Source: Enterobacter pseudoroggenkampii (GTDB lineage: Bacteria > Pseudomonadota > Gammaproteobacteria > Enterobacterales > Enterobacteriaceae). Taken from it: DNA of 64,000 nt. The notes under the pieces were generated by a model. It saw nothing but the letters and a program-made list of their open reading frames with translations, was not told the DNA's origin and ran no database searches. How positions within the stretch are numbered: the first letter of the stretch is position 1; the number at the start of each line of letters is the position of its first letter. The stretch is taken from positions 1,674,001 to 1,738,000 of the forward strand of contig NZ_JAPMLV010000001.1 of assembly GCF_026420145.1 (NCBI RefSeq), given 5' to 3'. Below, piece by piece: positions 18,438-27,651 of this stretch. A program made the position numbers and the translations under genes.

Positions 18438-19451
18438 TCACCTCTCCTCGTGCAGGCGAATCATCGCCTCGCGTGACCATGACGCCATGACCGCCTGCCC
18501 CGGCGCAATGCCGCTCAGCGACGAGGTTTCACTGAGATTAGCCTGGCTCACCAGCAGTTTGGCACCATCGGCGAGCTTTAGCTCCAGACGCGTGGCCGCC
18601 CCCTGATACTGAACGGCCTGCACGACGCCCTGAACCTGAACGTCTCCGCCCTCATTAAGGCGAATATGTTCCGGGCGCAGGGAATAGCTGCCTTCCATGC
18701 CGCATATTTTCTGCGCAAGGCCCGCATCGAAGACGTTAGAGGTGCCGACAAAACCGGCAACAAACGGCGTGCGTGGACGCATGTAGAGATCGCGCGGGGT
18801 ATCCACCTGCTCGATGCGCCCGTTATTGAACACCGCCACCCGATCTGACATGGAAAGGGCCTCGCCCTGATCGTGGGTGACAAAAATAAAGGTGATACCA
18901 AGTTCCTGCTGAAGCTTCTTCAGCTCAAACTGCATCTGTTCCCGCAGCTTGAGATCGAGCGCCCCTAAAGGCTCGTCCAGCAGCAGGACGCGCGGTTCAT
19001 TCACCAGCGCGCGGGCAATGGCGACACGCTGACGCTGGCCGCCGGAAAGTTGAGAAGGTTTGCGGGCAACGGCAAAGCTGAGGCCCACTTTTTCCAGGGC
19101 ATCACGGGCCTGGGCATGGCGTTTTTTCTTGTCGACGCCTTTGACCATTAGCCCGTAGGCGACATTGTCGAGGATCGACATATGCGGGAACAGCGCGTAG
19201 TCCTGAAACACGGTGTTTACATCCCGCTCCCAGGGAGGCAGCTCGCTCGCCTCTTTGCCAAAGATAGAGATCGTGCCGCCTGACAGCTGTTCGAAGCCGG
19301 CGATCAGACGCAGGCAGGTGGTTTTGCCAGAGCCCGAAGGCCCCAGCATGGAGAAAAACTCTCCGTCACGAATCGCAATGGTGACCCCATCCACCGCCCG
19401 GACGTCGCCGTACAGGCGGGAAACATTGTTAAACTCGACCGCGTACGTCAT
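18438..19451 (-). CDS. ydcT: ABC transporter ATP-binding protein YdcT
   Basis: A 337-residue ATPase of the PotA type. Walker A GPSGSGKTT at about residues 38-46, signature LSGGQRQRVAIARAL near 136-150, Walker B VLLLDEP followed by the D-loop GALD, and the switch His in FVTHDQGEA are all intact. The C-terminal third (about 240-337) is the TOBE/OB-fold regulatory domain. Length equals E. coli YdcT (337). It lies 17 bases after ydcS. Confidence 0.94.
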   Translation of the reverse strand: MTYAVEFNNVSRLYGDVRAVDGVTIAIRDGEFFSMLGPSGSGKTTCLRLIAGFEQLSGGTISIFGKEASELPPWERDVNTVFQDYALFPHMSILDNVAYGLMVKGVDKKKRHAQARDALEKVGLSFAVARKPSQLSGGQRQRVAIARALVNEPRVLLLDEPLGALDLKLREQMQFELKKLQQELGITFIFVTHDQGEALSMSDRVAVFNNGRIEQVDTPRDLYMRPRTPFVAGFVGTSNVFDAGLAQKICGMEGSYSLRPEHIRLNEGGDVQVQGVVQAVQYQGAATRLELKLADGAKLLVSQANLSETSSLSGIAPGQAVMASWSREAMIRLHEER

Positions 19452-19468
19452 GTTCTGCTCCCGGGCAA

Positions 19469-20614
19469 TTAACGACCGCCCATGATGGCGATGTAATCCT
19501 GCGTCCAGCGGCTGTAAGGGACAAATTTGCCGCCTTCTGCGATGGGGGTTTTCCAGAACATGATTTTGTCGAACTCGTTATAACCGTTTGTTTCGCAGCC
19601 TTTATCGCCCAACAGCGTGCTGGCTTTACACCCTTCCGGAACCACGGGCAGGGAACCAAACCATGCTGCCAGATCGCCCTGCACTTTCGGCGTCAGCGAC
19701 CAGTTCATCCATTTGTAGGCGCACATCGGGTGTTTAGCCTGCGCGTGGAGCATGGTGGTGTCCGCCCAGCCGGTTACCCCCTCTTTCGGGAAGACGGTAG
19801 CAATGGGCTGGTTCTCGGCCTTCAGGGCATTCGCCTGATACGGCCAGGCGCTGGAGGCCACGACGCCTTCATTTTTGAAGTCGCTCATCTGGACGGTGGT
19901 GTCGTGCCAGTAGCGGTGGATCAGGGCATGCTGGTCGCGAAGCACCTTAAGCACGGCGGCATACTGTGCTTCGGTGAGCTGGTACGGGTCTTTAATACCC
20001 AGCTGCGGCTGCGTGGCTTTGACGAACAGCGCCGCATCGGCGATGTAAATCGGGCCGTCATACGCCTGTACGCGTCCCTGATTGGTTTTACCGTCCGGCA
20101 GATCCTGTTTAGTAAAGACCACGCTCCAGCTGTCCGGCGGCGTCGGGAAGGTTTTGGTGTTGTACATCAGCAGGTTTGGCCCCCACTGGTACGGCGTACC
20201 GTAGACCTTGCCCCCGACGTTAAACCATTCTCCTTTCACAATCCGTTCGTCGAGGGTTTTCCAGTTGGGGATGAGGTCGGGGTTAATCGGCTGGACGCGT
20301 TTGCCCATGATCAGTCGCAGGGAGGCGTCACCCGAGGCGGTGACCAGATCGTATCCCCCTTTCGCCATCAGGCTGACCATTTCATCCGACGTGGCTGCCG
20401 TTTTGACGTTGACCGCACACCCGGTCTCTTTTTCAAACTGGGTGACCCAGTCGTAGTTTTTATCCGTCTGTCCCCGCTCGATGTATCCCGGCCAGGCGAT
20501 AATATCCAGTCGGCCTTCCCCGTCGCCAATGGCCTTGGGGGGTTCTGCGGCTTGCGCTGTCATGATAGTCATGCCGAGCGCACACAGGCTGCTGCGGGCA
20601 AAATTTTTGCTCAT
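19469..20614 (-). CDS. ydcS: Periplasmic polyamine-type binding protein YdcS
   Basis: A 381-residue periplasmic solute-binding protein of the PotD/PotF type and the same length as E. coli YdcS. A signal peptide ends near TAQA-AEPP (about residue 23). The start at 20614 follows AGGAGT; a longer frame of 39 extra residues would bury the signal sequence and is rejected. The cargo is inferred to be a polyamine or GABA-like compound because patD ends the operon. E. coli YdcS has also been reported to make polyhydroxybutyrate. The 271-bp region upstream, after ydcR, should contain the operon promoter. Confidence 0.92.
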   Translation of the reverse strand: MSKNFARSSLCALGMTIMTAQAAEPPKAIGDGEGRLDIIAWPGYIERGQTDKNYDWVTQFEKETGCAVNVKTAATSDEMVSLMAKGGYDLVTASGDASLRLIMGKRVQPINPDLIPNWKTLDERIVKGEWFNVGGKVYGTPYQWGPNLLMYNTKTFPTPPDSWSVVFTKQDLPDGKTNQGRVQAYDGPIYIADAALFVKATQPQLGIKDPYQLTEAQYAAVLKVLRDQHALIHRYWHDTTVQMSDFKNEGVVASSAWPYQANALKAENQPIATVFPKEGVTGWADTTMLHAQAKHPMCAYKWMNWSLTPKVQGDLAAWFGSLPVVPEGCKASTLLGDKGCETNGYNEFDKIMFWKTPIAEGGKFVPYSRWTQDYIAIMGGR

Positions 20615-20885
20615 AAGAGTTACTCCTGTCGCAATGAAATTTAGCGGCAGCCGTGCCGTAAAAATATCTCCCTTATTAAACGTAGACCGCGCAAATGCGC
20701 CGCACCGTACGGCTTCAGGAAATTTCATCAAGGTGTGACCGAGGGCGCATTCCCCGTTAACTGGATTATAGACAAGGAGTTAGGCGCGAGAGACGGTATG
20801 CAGATTTCCTATGACAGGTCACCGCGAAATATTCGCAGTGCCGTCATCAGGATAAGAATTGATTATTTAAATAACGGAGAAAGGA

Positions 20886-22295
20886 TTATTCCAGCATCGT
20901 GCTAATTAATTTCCCTAACTGAATGACCGCCTGCTCTTCCCGCTCTCCCCAGGCCCAGGAGGTATTAAAACGAAAGAATGGCGTCCATGCGTCAGAGGTA
21001 GAAAACATCTTTCCGGGAGCAATGCTGATGTGGTGCGTTAAGGCCTTTTCGCTCAGCAGCCCCGCATCCAGCTGTGCCGGAAGCTCCAGCCACAAAAAAT
21101 AGCCGCTGTCGTTATGGTGAATTTTGACGCCGGCAGGCATATGGCGCAGAAGTGACTGCCAGGCCTGCTGCTTTCGCTCGGCCAGCGTACGCCGCAGGCG
21201 GCGCAGGTGAGCGTCGTAGCGTTTGGTCGCCAGGTAATCCACCAGCGCCAGCTGCATGGGAGAACTGGTTGAGAGCGTGCTCATCAGCTGTAGCTGCTGA
21301 ATGCGCCGCGCGTGTTTTCCTGCCGCCACCCAGCCGATGCGAAAACCGGCCACCAGACATTTTGAAAAGGACGAGCAGTGAAGCGTCATGTCCTGACGAT
21401 CCCACGCTTTCGCCGGGAGCGGCTTATCGCGGCCAAAATAGAGCTCGCTGTAGACATCGTCTTCAATCAAGGGGACATTGTGCTGCGTTAACAGCGCGAC
21501 AAGCTGCGCTTTTTTCTCCGCGCTCAGCGTGAAGCCGAGCGGGTTCTGGCTGTTGGTCATGATCCAGCAGGCTTTAACCGGGTACTCATTCAGCGCCTGT
21601 TCAAGGGCATTCAGGTCAATCCCCTCGCGGACGTCTGTCGCAATCGACAACGCCTTAAGCTTCAGGCGTTCCAGCGCCTGCAGCGCGCCGTAGAAACAGG
21701 GGTTTTCGACGATCACCCAGTCGCCAGGCTCGGTCACCGCCTGCAGGCTGAGATTCAGCGCCTCGAGGGCGCCTGCGGTGATCACGATCTCTTCCGGGGA
21801 GATGTTCATCCCCTGCTGCGCGTAACGACGGGCAATGGCGTGGCGGAGATCGACGTTACCCGGCGGCAGGTTCTCAATCACGCTCATCGCCGTCGCGGTT
21901 TTACTGACGTTCGCCAGCGAGCGGTTGAGCTGCTGAAGCGGGAAAAGACGGGGATCGGGAAACGCGGAGGCAAAAGGAACAACGGACGGGTCGCGGCTGG
22001 CCTGTAAGACGTCGAAGATGTAGGTATTGATATCCACCGCTTCGTCACGCATCACCTGAGCGGGTGGCGCAGGCTGTTGTGCGGTCGGGCGGGAGGCAAC
22101 GTAATAGCCCGACTGCGGTCTGGCGACAATGCGCCCCTGACTTTCCAGCATCTGATACGCGTGGCCAACGGTCATAAAACTCATGCCGCTGCTTGCCACC
22201 TGCTCTCGCAGGGAAGGCAGCTTATCACCCGGCAGCCATACGCCAAGCTCAATCTGCGAGATAATTTGTTGCGCCAGACGCTGGTATTTTTTCAT
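20886..22295 (-). CDS. ydcR: MocR-type regulator with aminotransferase domain YdcR
   Basis: A 469-residue GntR/MocR regulator. The N-terminal winged helix occupies about residues 1-70 (GDKLPSLREQVASSGMSF), and a fold-type I PLP aminotransferase domain follows from about 100. The PLP lysine is visible in SSFSKCLVAGFRIGWVA (about residue 315). MocR proteins use PLP plus an amino compound as effector. In E. coli ydcR also lies immediately upstream of ydcS, and the usual inference is control of ydcSTUV-patD. The E. coli protein is 468 aa. Confidence 0.9.
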   Translation of the reverse strand: MKKYQRLAQQIISQIELGVWLPGDKLPSLREQVASSGMSFMTVGHAYQMLESQGRIVARPQSGYYVASRPTAQQPAPPAQVMRDEAVDINTYIFDVLQASRDPSVVPFASAFPDPRLFPLQQLNRSLANVSKTATAMSVIENLPPGNVDLRHAIARRYAQQGMNISPEEIVITAGALEALNLSLQAVTEPGDWVIVENPCFYGALQALERLKLKALSIATDVREGIDLNALEQALNEYPVKACWIMTNSQNPLGFTLSAEKKAQLVALLTQHNVPLIEDDVYSELYFGRDKPLPAKAWDRQDMTLHCSSFSKCLVAGFRIGWVAAGKHARRIQQLQLMSTLSTSSPMQLALVDYLATKRYDAHLRRLRRTLAERKQQAWQSLLRHMPAGVKIHHNDSGYFLWLELPAQLDAGLLSEKALTHHISIAPGKMFSTSDAWTPFFRFNTSWAWGEREEQAVIQLGKLISTMLE

Positions 22296-22377
22296 CAGAT
22301 TCTCCTTATGACCGACAGTGTATATCAGCAGGAGAAAAAGAGAAGATTTAGCTAACTGTTATAGTCTGGAAGATGAA

Positions 22378-22566
22378 TTACTTACGGTATTCGGTCACGT
22401 GGCTCTGAGCGGAATGCGCGGCGGCCAGGTGGTCGAGCGTGATCATCGGCGATTTGCAAAAAATGCATTTCGCGCCAAACGGGTTTTTCTCAGACACATC
22501 AAAGGCTGAGGTACGGTACTGCGAACCATGGCAGCATGGGCAGCGAAAATGGATATAAGAAGTCAT
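22378..22566 (-). CDS. ynfU: Small zinc-ribbon protein YnfU
   Basis: A 62-residue protein with two CxxC pairs, CPCC (about residues 10-13) and CIFC (about 35-38), consistent with one structural zinc. The core (QYRTSAFDV, NPFGAKCIFCKS) resembles E. coli YnfU, a cysteine-rich zinc-binding protein of unknown role. The ATG at 22566 has GGAGA upstream; 32 extra residues in the longer frame are not protein-like. It lies 82 bases upstream of ydcR on the same strand. Confidence 0.8.
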   Translation of the reverse strand: MTSYIHFRCPCCHGSQYRTSAFDVSEKNPFGAKCIFCKSPMITLDHLAAAHSAQSHVTEYRK

Positions 22567-23025
22567 AGGATTCTCCTGAAACGTTAAAACGTAAATTACT
22601 AATGGGCCGATTGGGCATAATGGTTTTAAACAAAACGAATCGGAATGTAGATAAAGACCCAAGAGAGGCTGCGGAGAGGCACAACGTGATGAGAACTGCT
22701 TTATAAAACTACGTCAGATATTTATTTGGACTCAAAACCAGAAGACCATTAACGCACGGCGCTGACGACAAAGCAAGCGGTTTAATGCGGAAAATTCATA
22801 AAAAGAATGTTTTTATTCCCTGATGCTCGTCCAGCTTTTTAAATATTGATGTTTACAATCCTCGACCATACATACATAACCACATGAAATATAAACATAA
22901 TATATAACATTTTTTGCCTACTCATCTCACCAACCACAGAGTATTAACAACAGGCTAATGAACACTCTGCTACTTGTCTTGCTCAAGCAGGAATTGCGCC
23001 CTTACCTTACAGAAAGGAATTATCA
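22567..23025. other. 459-bp AT-rich intergenic region, no gene seen
   Basis: Between ynfU (left, - strand) and the putative amidase gene (right, + strand). It is AT-rich, especially 22790-22960, and must hold the two divergent promoters. I see no convincing ORF, RNA gene or terminator. A ribosome site (AGAAAGGAATT) precedes the gene at 23026. Confidence 0.5.
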
Positions 23026-23397
23026 ATGAGTTGGAATAAAGACGCGGCTGTTTCTTACCTCCGCTCGCATGCGCTTGGACACTCTCATAACGAATGCGCG
23101 AAGTTTACACGTCGTGCCATAATCGCTGGCGGCATTACGCTTGAACGCACACATGATGCGAAGGATTATGGACCAAAACTTTTGCGTGCAGGTTTTAGGG
23201 AGGTTCCTCCCGGTTCGACGTTGCTTAGCGGAGATGTCGCTGTAATTCAGCCCTATCCTGGGGGAAATTCAAGCGGCCATATGACAATGTTCGACGGCAC
23301 CCGGTGGATCTCAGATTTTACCCAGCTCAGTATGTACCCCGGGCCGGGTTACCGCCGCGCACAACCAACCTATAAGATTTACAGGATGAGTAGATGA
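23026..23397 (+). CDS. BPSL0067-like putative cysteine amidase (CHAP/NlpC-type), candidate T6SS effector
   Basis: A 123-residue protein with the landmarks of the BPSL0067 family, related to papain-fold peptidoglycan amidases of the Tae type. The likely nucleophile Cys sits in NECAKFTRRAIIAGG (about residue 24) and the likely His in SSGHMTMFDG (about residue 86), followed by WISDFTQ. A GD motif (SGDVAVIQ) precedes the His, as in NlpC/P60 and CHAP folds. No signal peptide is present, as expected for a type VI-delivered enzyme. The next gene overlaps it by four bases and encodes a lipoprotein, the arrangement of an effector with its periplasmic immunity protein. No vgrG, PAAR or T6SS gene lies in the window. 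Confidence 0.65.
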   Translation: MSWNKDAAVSYLRSHALGHSHNECAKFTRRAIIAGGITLERTHDAKDYGPKLLRAGFREVPPGSTLLSGDVAVIQPYPGGNSSGHMTMFDGTRWISDFTQLSMYPGPGYRRAQPTYKIYRMSR

Positions 23398-23888
23398 TGA
23401 GGGGGATTATAATTACTTTGCCGTTATTATTATCAGCTTGTACGTGCGTACCTCAGCAGAATGCTGCCGAACGAGCGGAAGAATTTTATTCCACATATCT
23501 GACGTTTTTTGCGGAAAGTGATAGTGAATACCCTCAGCTTAGAGAGTACGTTGCGGCAGATACACTATCCCGACTTAACGAGATAGAGTCGATTCCTGAA
23601 CAGGAAATCCTGGGGTCAGATTATTTCGCTTATATTCAGGATTATGATCCCTCCTGGGTGAAGCGGCTTGAGGTTGGTGTGGCGCATCAGTTCATCAATG
23701 GCGAAGTTCTTCCTGTCAGGATTGGTATTGAGAACGGCGGGTTTCTTAATCTTGAAGTCTATATGCGTCGTGAAGACGGAAAGTGGAAAATTTACCGCGT
23801 GAGTGACGTAACCGATCGCTACGAGCACCCCATATTTAATGCTGGAGCAATTACTCGAGCAAAGTCATTAACGGAAAGCGGACTTTAA
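23394..23888 (+). CDS. DUF3828-like lipoprotein, candidate immunity partner
   Basis: A 164-residue lipoprotein: hydrophobic signal with lipobox LLLSAC (Cys about residue 16), then an NTF2-like domain similar to DUF3828 (VYMRREDGKWKIYRV near residues 122-136). It overlaps the amidase-like gene by four bases, starting ATGATG with a usable second ATG one codon later, so the two are co-translated. The coupling and periplasmic location suggest it neutralises the upstream enzyme; this is inference. As an alternative it may be an ordinary YbjP/YqhG-type lipoprotein. Confidence 0.6.
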   Translation: MMRGIIITLPLLLSACTCVPQQNAAERAEEFYSTYLTFFAESDSEYPQLREYVAADTLSRLNEIESIPEQEILGSDYFAYIQDYDPSWVKRLEVGVAHQFINGEVLPVRIGIENGGFLNLEVYMRREDGKWKIYRVSDVTDRYEHPIFNAGAITRAKSLTESGL

Positions 23889-24008
23889 GCACATCTATAA
23901 ATAATACACTGGCAAACTGTTATAGGTAAATATGCCGGGTCTGTTTCTGCAACCCAGAGCTGGCGCGGCTTAGAATGGCATCGACATAATTACATCGCGG
24001 AGTTTTGC

Positions 24009-25409
24009 ATGTTTGGTTTAGATGCTTTTCACCTTGCACGGATACAGTTTGCCTTTACCGTATCCTTTCACATTATTTTCCCGGCCATCACCATTGGTCT
24101 CGCAAGCTACCTTGCCGTACTCGAAGGGCTGTGGTTGAAAACTAAAAATCCGGTCTGGCGCTCCCTGTACCATTTCTGGTCGAAGATTTTTGCCGTCAAC
24201 TTTGGCATGGGCGTGGTCTCCGGGCTGGTGATGGCCTACCAGTTTGGCACCAACTGGAGCGGCTTTTCGCAGTTTGCGGGCAGTATTACCGGCCCGCTGC
24301 TGACTTATGAAGTGCTTACCGCCTTCTTCCTCGAAGCCGGTTTCCTCGGCGTAATGCTGTTCGGCTGGAACAAAGTCGGGCCGGGACTGCACTTTTTCGC
24401 CACCTGCATGGTGGCGCTGGGAACCATCATTTCAACCTTCTGGATCCTCTCCTCGAACAGCTGGATGCAGACCCCGCAGGGCTATGAGATCGTCAACGGA
24501 CAGGTGGTACCGGTAGACTGGTTCGCCGTGGTGTTTAACCCCTCCTTCCCATACCGTCTGCTGCATATGTCGATAGCCGCGTTCCTGAGCTGCGCCCTGT
24601 TTGTGGGCGCATCGGCGGCATGGCATCTGCTGCGCGGCAATAATACCCCTGCCATCCGCGCGATGTTTTCGATGGCGCTGTGGATGACGCTGATTGTCGC
24701 CCCCATCCAGGCCATGGTTGGCGATATGCACGGGTTGAACACCCTAAAGCACCAGCCCGCTAAGATCGCCGCCATTGAGGGCCACTGGGAAAACCCGCCG
24801 GGTGAGCCAACCCCGCTGCTGCTGTTTGGCTGGCCGGATATGGAGCAGGAGCGTACCCGCTTTGGGCTGGAGATCCCCGCGCTCGGCAGCCTTATTCTGA
24901 CGCACAGTCTGGATAAACAGGTACCGGCGCTCAAAGAGTTTCCAAAGGAAGACCGCCCGAACTCCACCATCGTCTTCTGGTCGTTCCGCATTATGGCGGG
25001 TCTGGGCATGCTGATGCTGCTGCTTGGGGTGACGGCTCTCTGGCTGCGCTATAAAAAGCGCGTTTATTCTTCCCGACCTTTCCTGTGGTTTACGCTGTTG
25101 ATGGGACCATCCGGGCTGATTGCTATTCTGGCCGGGTGGATCACCACCGAAGTGGGTCGCCAGCCGTGGGTGGTCTATGGGCTCCAGCGAACGAAGGATG
25201 CGGTGTCTGCCCATGGCGATCTGCACATGAGCGTGAGCCTGCTGGCCTTCTTCGTTGTCTATACCTCGGTATTCGGCGTGGGTTACAGCTATATGGTGCG
25301 CCTCATCCGAAAAGGCCCGCAGCCGCATGAATCTTTCGCCACCGAGTCCGACGGACGTCCGGCGCGCCCGCTTTCTGCCGTCACAACTGAACACAAGGAG
25401 CAACCATAA
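24009..25409 (+). CDS. cioA: Cytochrome bd-type quinol oxidase subunit I, CioA-like
   Basis: A 466-residue integral membrane subunit with about nine spans. It carries heme-ligand signatures of subunit I: the N-terminal His in TVSFHIIFPA (about residue 21), a second His in PYRLLHMSIA (about 187), and GWITTEVGRQPW near 375-386. The quinol (Q) loop is short, as in the cyanide-insensitive CioAB branch rather than E. coli CydA (522 aa). It oxidises ubiquinol and reduces oxygen without proton pumping. It is the first of three coupled genes, followed by cioB and a DUF2474 protein. A GGAG site precedes the ATG. Confidence 0.88.
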   Translation: MFGLDAFHLARIQFAFTVSFHIIFPAITIGLASYLAVLEGLWLKTKNPVWRSLYHFWSKIFAVNFGMGVVSGLVMAYQFGTNWSGFSQFAGSITGPLLTYEVLTAFFLEAGFLGVMLFGWNKVGPGLHFFATCMVALGTIISTFWILSSNSWMQTPQGYEIVNGQVVPVDWFAVVFNPSFPYRLLHMSIAAFLSCALFVGASAAWHLLRGNNTPAIRAMFSMALWMTLIVAPIQAMVGDMHGLNTLKHQPAKIAAIEGHWENPPGEPTPLLLFGWPDMEQERTRFGLEIPALGSLILTHSLDKQVPALKEFPKEDRPNSTIVFWSFRIMAGLGMLMLLLGVTALWLRYKKRVYSSRPFLWFTLLMGPSGLIAILAGWITTEVGRQPWVVYGLQRTKDAVSAHGDLHMSVSLLAFFVVYTSVFGVGYSYMVRLIRKGPQPHESFATESDGRPARPLSAVTTEHKEQP

Positions 25410-26419
25410 TGGGTATCGATCTTTCCATTATCTGGTTTGTCATCATCGTCTTTGCCACGCTGATGTATATCGTCATGGACGGTTTTGATCTGGGGATCGG
25501 CATTCTGTTCCCGGCAACGCAAAACGCCGACGATCGCGACGTGATGGTCAACAGCGTCGCGCCGGTCTGGGACGGAAATGAGACCTGGCTGGTGCTCGGC
25601 GGAGCCGCCCTGTTCGGCGCGTTTCCGCTGGCCTATGCGGTCATCGTTGATGCCCTGACCATTCCGCTGACGTTAATGCTGATCGGACTTATTTTCCGCG
25701 GGGTGGCATTTGAGTTTCGCTTTAAAGCCACCCCGGCTCACCGTCCCTTCTGGGATAAGGCGTTTATAGGCGGTTCAATTCTGGCGACGTTTACCCAGGG
25801 CGTAACGGTAGGCGCCGTCATTAACGGCTTTGCCGTCACCGGTCGGGCCTATACCGGCGGCCCCTTTGACTGGTTTACCGCGTTTAACCTGTTTTGCGGC
25901 GCGGGGCTGGTGGTGGCTTATGCGCTGTTAGGCTCGACCTGGCTGGTGATGAAAAGCGAAAACGCATTGCAGCAGCGGATGCGTGAGGTGTCGAAAACGC
26001 TGTTAATCGTGCTGCTGGCGTTTATTGCGGCGATCAGCCTCTGGACGCCGCTGGCGCAACCGGCCATCGCTGCGCGCTGGTTTACGCTGCCGAATCTGTT
26101 TTATCTGCTGCCCGTCCCGGCGCTGGTGGTGATTTTTAGCCTGTACCAGTGGCGCTGCCTGAATAATCCCGACAGCCATAGCCGTCCGTTTATTCTGACG
26201 CTGGGGCTGATCTTCCTCGGCTTTAGCGGGCTTGGGATCAGCATCTGGCCGCATATCATTCCACCGTCGATCACCCTGTGGCAGGCGGCCGCACCGACGC
26301 AAAGCCAGGGCTTTATGCTGGTCGGCGCGCTGTTGATCATTCCCGTTATTCTGGTCTACACCTTCTGGAGCTACTACGTATTTCGCGGCAAAGTTCAGCA
26401 TGGGGAGGGTTATCACTGA
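25409..26419 (+). CDS. cioB: Cytochrome bd-type quinol oxidase subunit II, CioB-like
   Basis: A 336-residue membrane protein with about eight to nine spans. It matches subunit II by its N-terminal IVMDGFDLGIGILFP and by SVAPVWDGNETWLVLGGAALFGAFPLAYA, a hallmark of CydB/CioB. The start overlaps the cioA stop by one base (TAATG) and has AAGGAG upstream. It pairs with CioA to form the oxidase core in the inner membrane. Confidence 0.9.
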   Translation: MGIDLSIIWFVIIVFATLMYIVMDGFDLGIGILFPATQNADDRDVMVNSVAPVWDGNETWLVLGGAALFGAFPLAYAVIVDALTIPLTLMLIGLIFRGVAFEFRFKATPAHRPFWDKAFIGGSILATFTQGVTVGAVINGFAVTGRAYTGGPFDWFTAFNLFCGAGLVVAYALLGSTWLVMKSENALQQRMREVSKTLLIVLLAFIAAISLWTPLAQPAIAARWFTLPNLFYLLPVPALVVIFSLYQWRCLNNPDSHSRPFILTLGLIFLGFSGLGISIWPHIIPPSITLWQAAAPTQSQGFMLVGALLIIPVILVYTFWSYYVFRGKVQHGEGYH

Positions 26420-26547
26420 TGCAACAACCGGTCTGGAAAAGATTGCTGTGGCTGGCCATTATCTGGGGCGGCAGCGTACTGGCGCTGGCTGCTGTCAGTA
26501 TGCTCTTCCGTATGCTGATGACGGCGGCAGGGTTTAAATCGCATTAA
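26419..26547 (+). CDS. DUF2474-family small bd-oxidase accessory subunit
   Basis: A 42-residue single-span protein (hydrophobic about residues 9-35) whose start overlaps the cioB stop by one base (TGATG). Small proteins at this position (CydX, or DUF2474 in CioAB operons) stabilise the heme site of bd oxidases. Length, N-terminal QPVWKRLLW and position support DUF2474. Confidence 0.85.
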   Translation: MQQPVWKRLLWLAIIWGGSVLALAAVSMLFRMLMTAAGFKSH

Positions 26548-26554
26548 CGTCATT

Positions 26555-26578
26555 CCGGGCAACCGCTGCGTTGCCCGG
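26555..26578. terminator. Hairpin after the oxidase operon
   Basis: A perfect 9-bp stem CCGGGCAAC / GTTGCCCGG with loop CGCTGC begins seven bases after the DUF2474 stop. No T-run follows, so it may be a 3' protective or Rho-associated hairpin. Confidence 0.5.
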
Positions 26579-26675
26579 TACCTCCCCCCGCACTTTCAGA
26601 TAAACCCCATTAACGCACGGCAGAGTATCGTTACACTGGAAAAAGATTCACAGTATTTATAGTTTGAGAAGAAAA

Positions 26676-27113
26676 ATGAAAAAGCTCATTGCGTTAGGTG
26701 TTATTAGTCTTGTCCTTACCGGGTGCGTTAATCCGGGTAAAGCCTCCGTTCAGCCGGAGCAACTTCAGAACCACCGCTTTGTGCTGGAAAATGTAAACGG
26801 TAAGGCAGTGAAGAGTGCGACAACGCAACCTGAGATCGGTTTTAGCGCGCTGCCAGATATCAGCCTGGTTAATAACATCAGCGTTTCTGGCCAGATGTGT
26901 AACCGCTTCAACGGACAGGGGAAATTGTCCGAAGGCGAGCTTAAGGTTAAAACGCTGGCCATGACGCGCAAGCTATGTACTGAACCGCAGCTGAATGAGC
27001 TGGATCAGGCCATCGGCGACATGCTGCGCAAAGGGGCGCAGGTCGACCTGACTGAAGACCAGTTAACGCTGGCCACGGCCGATAAAACGCTGATGTTTAA
27101 GCGTGCAGAATAA
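26676..27113 (+). CDS. hslJ: Heat-shock lipoprotein HslJ (META domain)
   Basis: A 145-residue META-domain lipoprotein. The lipobox is VLTGC (Cys about residue 15). FVLENVNGKAV, SGQMCNRFNGQGKLS and LAMTRKLC match E. coli HslJ (140 aa), an outer-membrane lipoprotein induced by heat shock and linked to novobiocin resistance. The start at 26676 has GAGAAG upstream; a 4-codon extension is possible but places the ribosome site inside the gene. The stop abuts ydbJ on the opposite strand. Confidence 0.92.
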   Translation: MKKLIALGVISLVLTGCVNPGKASVQPEQLQNHRFVLENVNGKAVKSATTQPEIGFSALPDISLVNNISVSGQMCNRFNGQGKLSEGELKVKTLAMTRKLCTEPQLNELDQAIGDMLRKGAQVDLTEDQLTLATADKTLMFKRAE

Positions 27114-27380
27114 TCAGTAGTTACCGCAGCTTCCAACGGCAAGCGACTGTTCGCTACAGCGTTTGCCATTTGGCAAGGCGCACATCCCAATAGCAGAACC
27201 ATCCAGCTGACGGGCGACGGACAGCGAACCGCCAATCATTGCGCAGTTAGCCTGACCCGAGCTGGACATCGCCGCCTTCATTCCCGGCGCCACGTGGGCT
27301 GCCGTTGCCTGCTGAACGGGTTCACTGCTACATGCCGACAACAATAATGCGGCACACCCTAACCAAAATGCTGAGCGCAT
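27114..27380 (-). CDS. ydbJ: DUF333 lipoprotein YdbJ
   Basis: An 88-residue lipoprotein with lipobox LLLSAC (Cys about residue 17) and a C-terminal DUF333 domain whose cysteines lie in ANCAMIGG, GMCALPNGKRC and GSCGNY, probably disulphide-bonded. This matches E. coli YdbJ, which also sits between hslJ and ydbK. Function unknown. The ATG at 27380 follows GGGAGAGA; the 40 extra residues of the longer frame are rejected. Confidence 0.9.
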   Translation of the reverse strand: MRSAFWLGCAALLLSACSSEPVQQATAAHVAPGMKAAMSSSGQANCAMIGGSLSVARQLDGSAIGMCALPNGKRCSEQSLAVGSCGNY

Positions 27381-27651
27381 GCTCTCTCCCCCATGAATAA
27401 AGCGAAACCTATGCATAATAGGCATCACATCCCGTGTCGTCGAGAGCGAAAGTGCGTATTTATGCGCTTCAGAAACAATTTCTCGCAATTTTTTCGCCAA
27501 AAGTTTGATCTACTCATTGATGGCGAGAATACCGAGGACACAAAAGCGAAAATCGTAAAATCACCCATTTGCTAGAATACATAGATAATATTCAGGGTTT
27601 GTTGCCGTAATACAGACCCCTATTTTTTGCGCAATGTAAGGGTGTTGTCCT

